In this document: positions 61,651 through 64,000 of the stretch, piece after piece
Numbering within the stretch: the first letter of the stretch is position 1
How the letters are laid out: every line of letters starts with the position of its first letter
Assembly (NCBI RefSeq): GCF_017876165.1
Contig: NZ_JAGINQ010000012.1
Span: forward strand, 124,001 to 188,000
Origin: Azospirillum soli
GTDB lineage: Bacteria > Pseudomonadota > Alphaproteobacteria > Azospirillales > Azospirillaceae
Length of the DNA: 64,000 nucleotides
Direction: 5' to 3'
Made by a program: the position numbers and the translations under genes
The notes under the pieces: generated by a model
What the model was told of the DNA's origin: nothing
What the model saw: only the letters and a program-made list of their open reading frames with translations
The model's database searches: none

Positions 61651-62109
61651 ATGACCGAAACCACGCTGGACACCGCCTCCCCCTGGCTGGCGACCATCAA
61701 GGGAAAGCCCGCCGTCGGCGCGTCCGCCGAGCGTCGTCGCCGCACGAGCATGACGGACGTGGAAATGTTCTCCGAAATGACCGGAGACCGGAACCCGCTG
61801 CATTACGACGCGGAGCTTGCCGGCCGGTCGCCCTTCGGCGGGCTGATCGTGCAGGGCGGCGTTACCTCCGGCCTGCTGAACGCCCTCGTCGCCGAGGATT
61901 TGCCTGGCCCCGGAACCGTCTTCCTCGGCGTCGAGTGGCGCTTCGTCAAGGCGGTGATGGTCGGCGAGGAGATCGTCGGGCGCGTGGAAGTCACGTCCGT
62001 TCGCGACGACAAGCCGATCTGCACCATCACGACCACGGTGCGGAACGGCGCCGGGGAGCTTTGCCTGACGGGGCAAGCGACCACCTACACCGTCCCGCTG
62101 CGTGGATAA
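61651..62109 (+). CDS. MaoC-type (R)-enoyl hydratase
   Basis: A 152-residue hot-dog-fold protein with the R-hydratase motif EMTGDRNPLHYDAELAGRSP, in which Asp and His are the catalytic pair. AGGLIVQGGVTSGLLNALVA is typical of the dimer helix. It hydrates enoyl-CoA or acts as a dehydratase in lipid or polyketide routes. ATG at 61651 follows GGGAG. Last gene of the osmC–flavoprotein–flavoprotein–maoC operon. Confidence 0.9.
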   Translation: MTETTLDTASPWLATIKGKPAVGASAERRRRTSMTDVEMFSEMTGDRNPLHYDAELAGRSPFGGLIVQGGVTSGLLNALVAEDLPGPGTVFLGVEWRFVKAVMVGEEIVGRVEVTSVRDDKPICTITTTVRNGAGELCLTGQATTYTVPLRG

Positions 62110-62113
62110 AAAA

Positions 62114-62140
62114 GGCCCGGCCGCAGAGCGCGGCCGGGCC
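62114..62140 (-). terminator. Intrinsic terminator downstream of RND pump gene
   Basis: GGCCCGGCCGC (62114–62124) and GCGGCCGGGCC (62130–62140) form a perfect 11-bp stem with AGAGC loop. Read on the minus strand it is followed by TTTTTTATC, so it ends the RND transcript; it also sits just after the maoC stop. Confidence 0.85.
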
Positions 62141-62146
62141 GGAATG

Positions 62147-62188
62147 GCCAAGGGTGAAGGGCCAAGGGAGAAGGGCCAAGGGAGAAGG
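62147..62188. repeat. 14-bp tandem repeat x3
   Basis: GCCAAGGGTGAAGG (62147–62160), then GCCAAGGGAGAAGG twice (62161–62174, 62175–62188). Purely intergenic, between the terminator and the RND pump gene stop. Candidate variable-number repeat. Confidence 0.9.
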
Positions 62189-62194
62189 AACAGA

Positions 62195-64000
62195 TCAGTC
62201 GCCGGCCGGCACCGGCTCGGCACCGTGCGAGGGCTGCGCCACGCGCTTGCTGCCGAACAGGCGGTAGACCACCACGAAGAACACCGGCACGAAGATCACC
62301 GCCAGCACGGTCGCGGAGATCATGCCGCCCATCACGCCGACGCCGATGGCGTTCTGGCTTTCCGAGCCGGCACCGGTGCTGATCGCCAGCGGCAGCACGC
62401 CGAGGATGAAGGCCAGCGACGTCATGATGATAGGGCGCAGACGCTGGCGGCACGCCTCGATGGCGGCGTCCTTCAGGTCCATGCCCTCGTCGTACAGCGC
62501 CTTGGCGAACTCCACGATCAGGATCGCGTTCTTCGCCGACAGGCCGATGGTCGTCAGAAGGCCCACCTGGAAGTAGACGTCGCTCGGCAGCCCCCGCAGC
62601 GTCGCCGCCAGCACGGCGCCGAGAACACCCAGCGGCACGACCAGGATGACCGCCATCGGCACCGACCAGCTCTCGTACAGAGCGGCCAGGCACAGGAAGA
62701 CGATGATCATCGACAGGGCGTAGAGCAGCGGCGCCTGCGACCCGCTGAGCCGCTCCTCGAAGGACAGGCCGGTCCATTCGTAGCCGATGCCCGGCGGCAG
62801 CTTGGCGGCCAGCGCCTCCATTTCCTGCATCGCCTCGCCGGAGCTGACGCCCGGCGCTGCGGCGCCCTGGATGTTGACGGAGGAGGAGCCGTTGTACCGC
62901 TCCAGCTTAGGCGAGCCGTAGGTCCACTGGGCCGTGGTGAAGGCGGAGAAGGGCACCATCTGTCCGGCGTTGTTGCGGACAAACCAGCGGTCCACGTCGC
63001 TCGGCTGCATGCGGTAGGGGGCGTCGGCCTGCAGATAGACCTTCTTCACACGCCCGTTGTCGATGAAGTCGTTGACGTAGGACGAGCCCCAGGCCGCCGA
63101 CAGCGTGGTGTTGATGTCGCTGAGCGACAGGCCGAGCGCGCTCGCCTTCTCGCGGTCCACGGTCAGCTTGTACTGCGGCGTGTCGTCCAGGCCGTTGGGC
63201 CGGACGGCCATCAGCTTCGGATTCTGCGCCGCCATGCCCAGCAGCTGGTTGCGCGCCTGCATCAGCCGGTCGTGGCCGAGGCCGCCGCGATCGACCAGCT
63301 GAAGGTCGAAGCCCGTGGCGTTGCCGAGGCCGGGGACCGAGGGCGGCATGAAGGTGAAGACGACCGCGTCCTTGACCCGCGCCAGGGCGGCCATGGCGCG
63401 GCCCGCGATGGCGGCAGGCTTGCGCTCCGGCTCGTGGCGCTCCGACCAGTCCTTCAGCCGCACGAAGGCCATGCCGGCGTTCTGCCCGCGACCGGCGAAG
63501 TTGAAGCCGGCCAGGGTGAAGATGCCTTCCACGCTGTCCTTTTCGGCCTCCAGGAAATGGGCCTCGACCAGCTTGTTGGTTTCCAGCGTGCGCTCGATGC
63601 TGGCGTTCGGCGGGGCCGACCACAGCACGAACAGCTGGCCGCGATCCTCGTCCGGCAGGAAGGAGGACGGCATCTGCAAGAACAGGTACCCGAGGCCGGC
63701 GACGATCAGGGCGTAGGCGACGCCGTACCGGCCGAGCCGGTTGACCGCCCCGCGCACGCCGCGCAGATAGACACGGCTGCTGGCGTCGAAACCCCGGTTG
63801 AACAGACCGAACACACCGCCCCGGCCATGGCCGTGACCCGGCGCGATCGGCTTCAGGATGGTGGCGCAGAGCGCCGGCGTCAGCACCAGGGCGACCACCA
63901 CCGACAGGGCCATGGCCGACACGATGGTCAGCGCGAACTGGCGGTAGATGGCGCCGGCCGAACCGCCGAAGAAGGCCATCGGCACGAACACGGCGGACAG
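62195..64000 (-). CDS. RND multidrug efflux pump, HAE1 family (5' part outside window)
   Basis: The C-terminal ~600 residues of an AcrB/MexB-type inner-membrane pump. Recognisable are [20 protein letters not shown], the second porter domain, [40 protein letters not shown], and [20 protein letters not shown] then [19 protein letters not shown], and the final TM block. Proton-relay residues of TM4 are outside the window. Terminated by the hairpin at 62114–62140. Adaptor gene expected further upstream. Confidence 0.95.
   Translation of the reverse strand: MSAVFVPMAFFGGSAGAIYRQFALTIVSAMALSVVVALVLTPALCATILKPIAPGHGHGRGGVFGLFNRGFDASSRVYLRGVRGAVNRLGRYGVAYALIVAGLGYLFLQMPSSFLPDEDRGQLFVLWSAPPNASIERTLETNKLVEAHFLEAEKDSVEGIFTLAGFNFAGRGQNAGMAFVRLKDWSERHEPERKPAAIAGRAMAALARVKDAVVFTFMPPSVPGLGNATGFDLQLVDRGGLGHDRLMQARNQLLGMAAQNPKLMAVRPNGLDDTPQYKLTVDREKASALGLSLSDINTTLSAAWGSSYVNDFIDNGRVKKVYLQADAPYRMQPSDVDRWFVRNNAGQMVPFSAFTTAQWTYGSPKLERYNGSSSVNIQGAAAPGVSSGEAMQEMEALAAKLPPGIGYEWTGLSFEERLSGSQAPLLYALSMIIVFLCLAALYESWSVPMAVILVVPLGVLGAVLAATLRGLPSDVYFQVGLLTTIGLSAKNAILIVEFAKALYDEGMDLKDAAIEACRQRLRPIIMTSLAFILGVLPLAISTGAGSESQNAIGVGVMGGMISATVLAVIFVPVFFVVVYRLFGSKRVAQPSHGAEPVPAGD

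Overview
The window reads as main-chromosome DNA of a high-GC alphaproteobacterium, most likely Rhodospirillales and Azospirillum-like. The basis is the gene order pcm–rhodanese–tolC–popZ–valS (an alphaproteobacterial arrangement), an AapJQMP amino-acid importer, an NDUFS4-type complex I accessory protein, four tRNA genes and essential genes (metG, valS, holB, tmk). Genus is inferred from gene content, not from a search.

Layout. 1–8 kb (minus strand): tatD (cut by the window edge), metG, holB, a DUF2147 protein, tmk, a D,D-carboxypeptidase, rlpA and a YdcF-like envelope protein. 8–16 kb: a chemoreceptor, then valS, popZ, tolC, rhodanese and pcm. 16–24 kb: tRNA-Cys, tRNA-Asn, several small proteins, an HtrA-like protein that has lost all three catalytic residues, Nudix, cysK, alaX, sseA, two acetyltransferases and hisC. 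24–31 kb: the aapJQMP importer, metC and hisI. 30.8–31.3 kb: three tandem small RNA units, the most interesting part of the window. 31–40 kb: small proteins, tRNA-Arg, tRNA-Pro, a truncated glycosyltransferase, a MacA/MacB-type exporter with separate ATPase and permease, a pair of membrane-anchored coiled-coil proteins and a histone-deacetylase homologue. 40–44 kb: a TPP riboswitch driving a thiamine-precursor importer. 44–52 kb: two aldo/keto reductases, a molybdopterin oxidoreductase and a sulfonate/taurine-type importer with a TauD dioxygenase. 52–62 kb: an accessory island with two paralogous SARP (BTAD) regulators, tandem DUF4242 and tandem DUF1127 proteins, and an OsmC/flavoprotein/flavoprotein/MaoC operon. 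62–64 kb: an RND pump, cut by the window edge.

Main discovery candidates. (1) Three tandem RNA units at 30895–31285 share a 19-nt UGUCUCUAACCCUCCCUGU leader, each followed by its own intrinsic terminator. Each is preceded, at nearly identical spacing, by an FNR/FixK-type box and a -10 element. They look like a multicopy, oxygen-responsive sRNA family with an anti-Shine-Dalgarno seed. (2) A ~124-bp three-hairpin repeat occurs at 3640–3763 and 21316–21440, with compensatory base-pair changes between copies. (3) The SARP island pairs a SARP–ATPase–TPR protein and a SARP–alpha/beta-hydrolase fusion with CATTCG-type operator repeats, next to a small uncharacterised redox/lipid-type operon.

All statements come from reading the sequence. 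No database search or folding program was run, and family names are by recognition.
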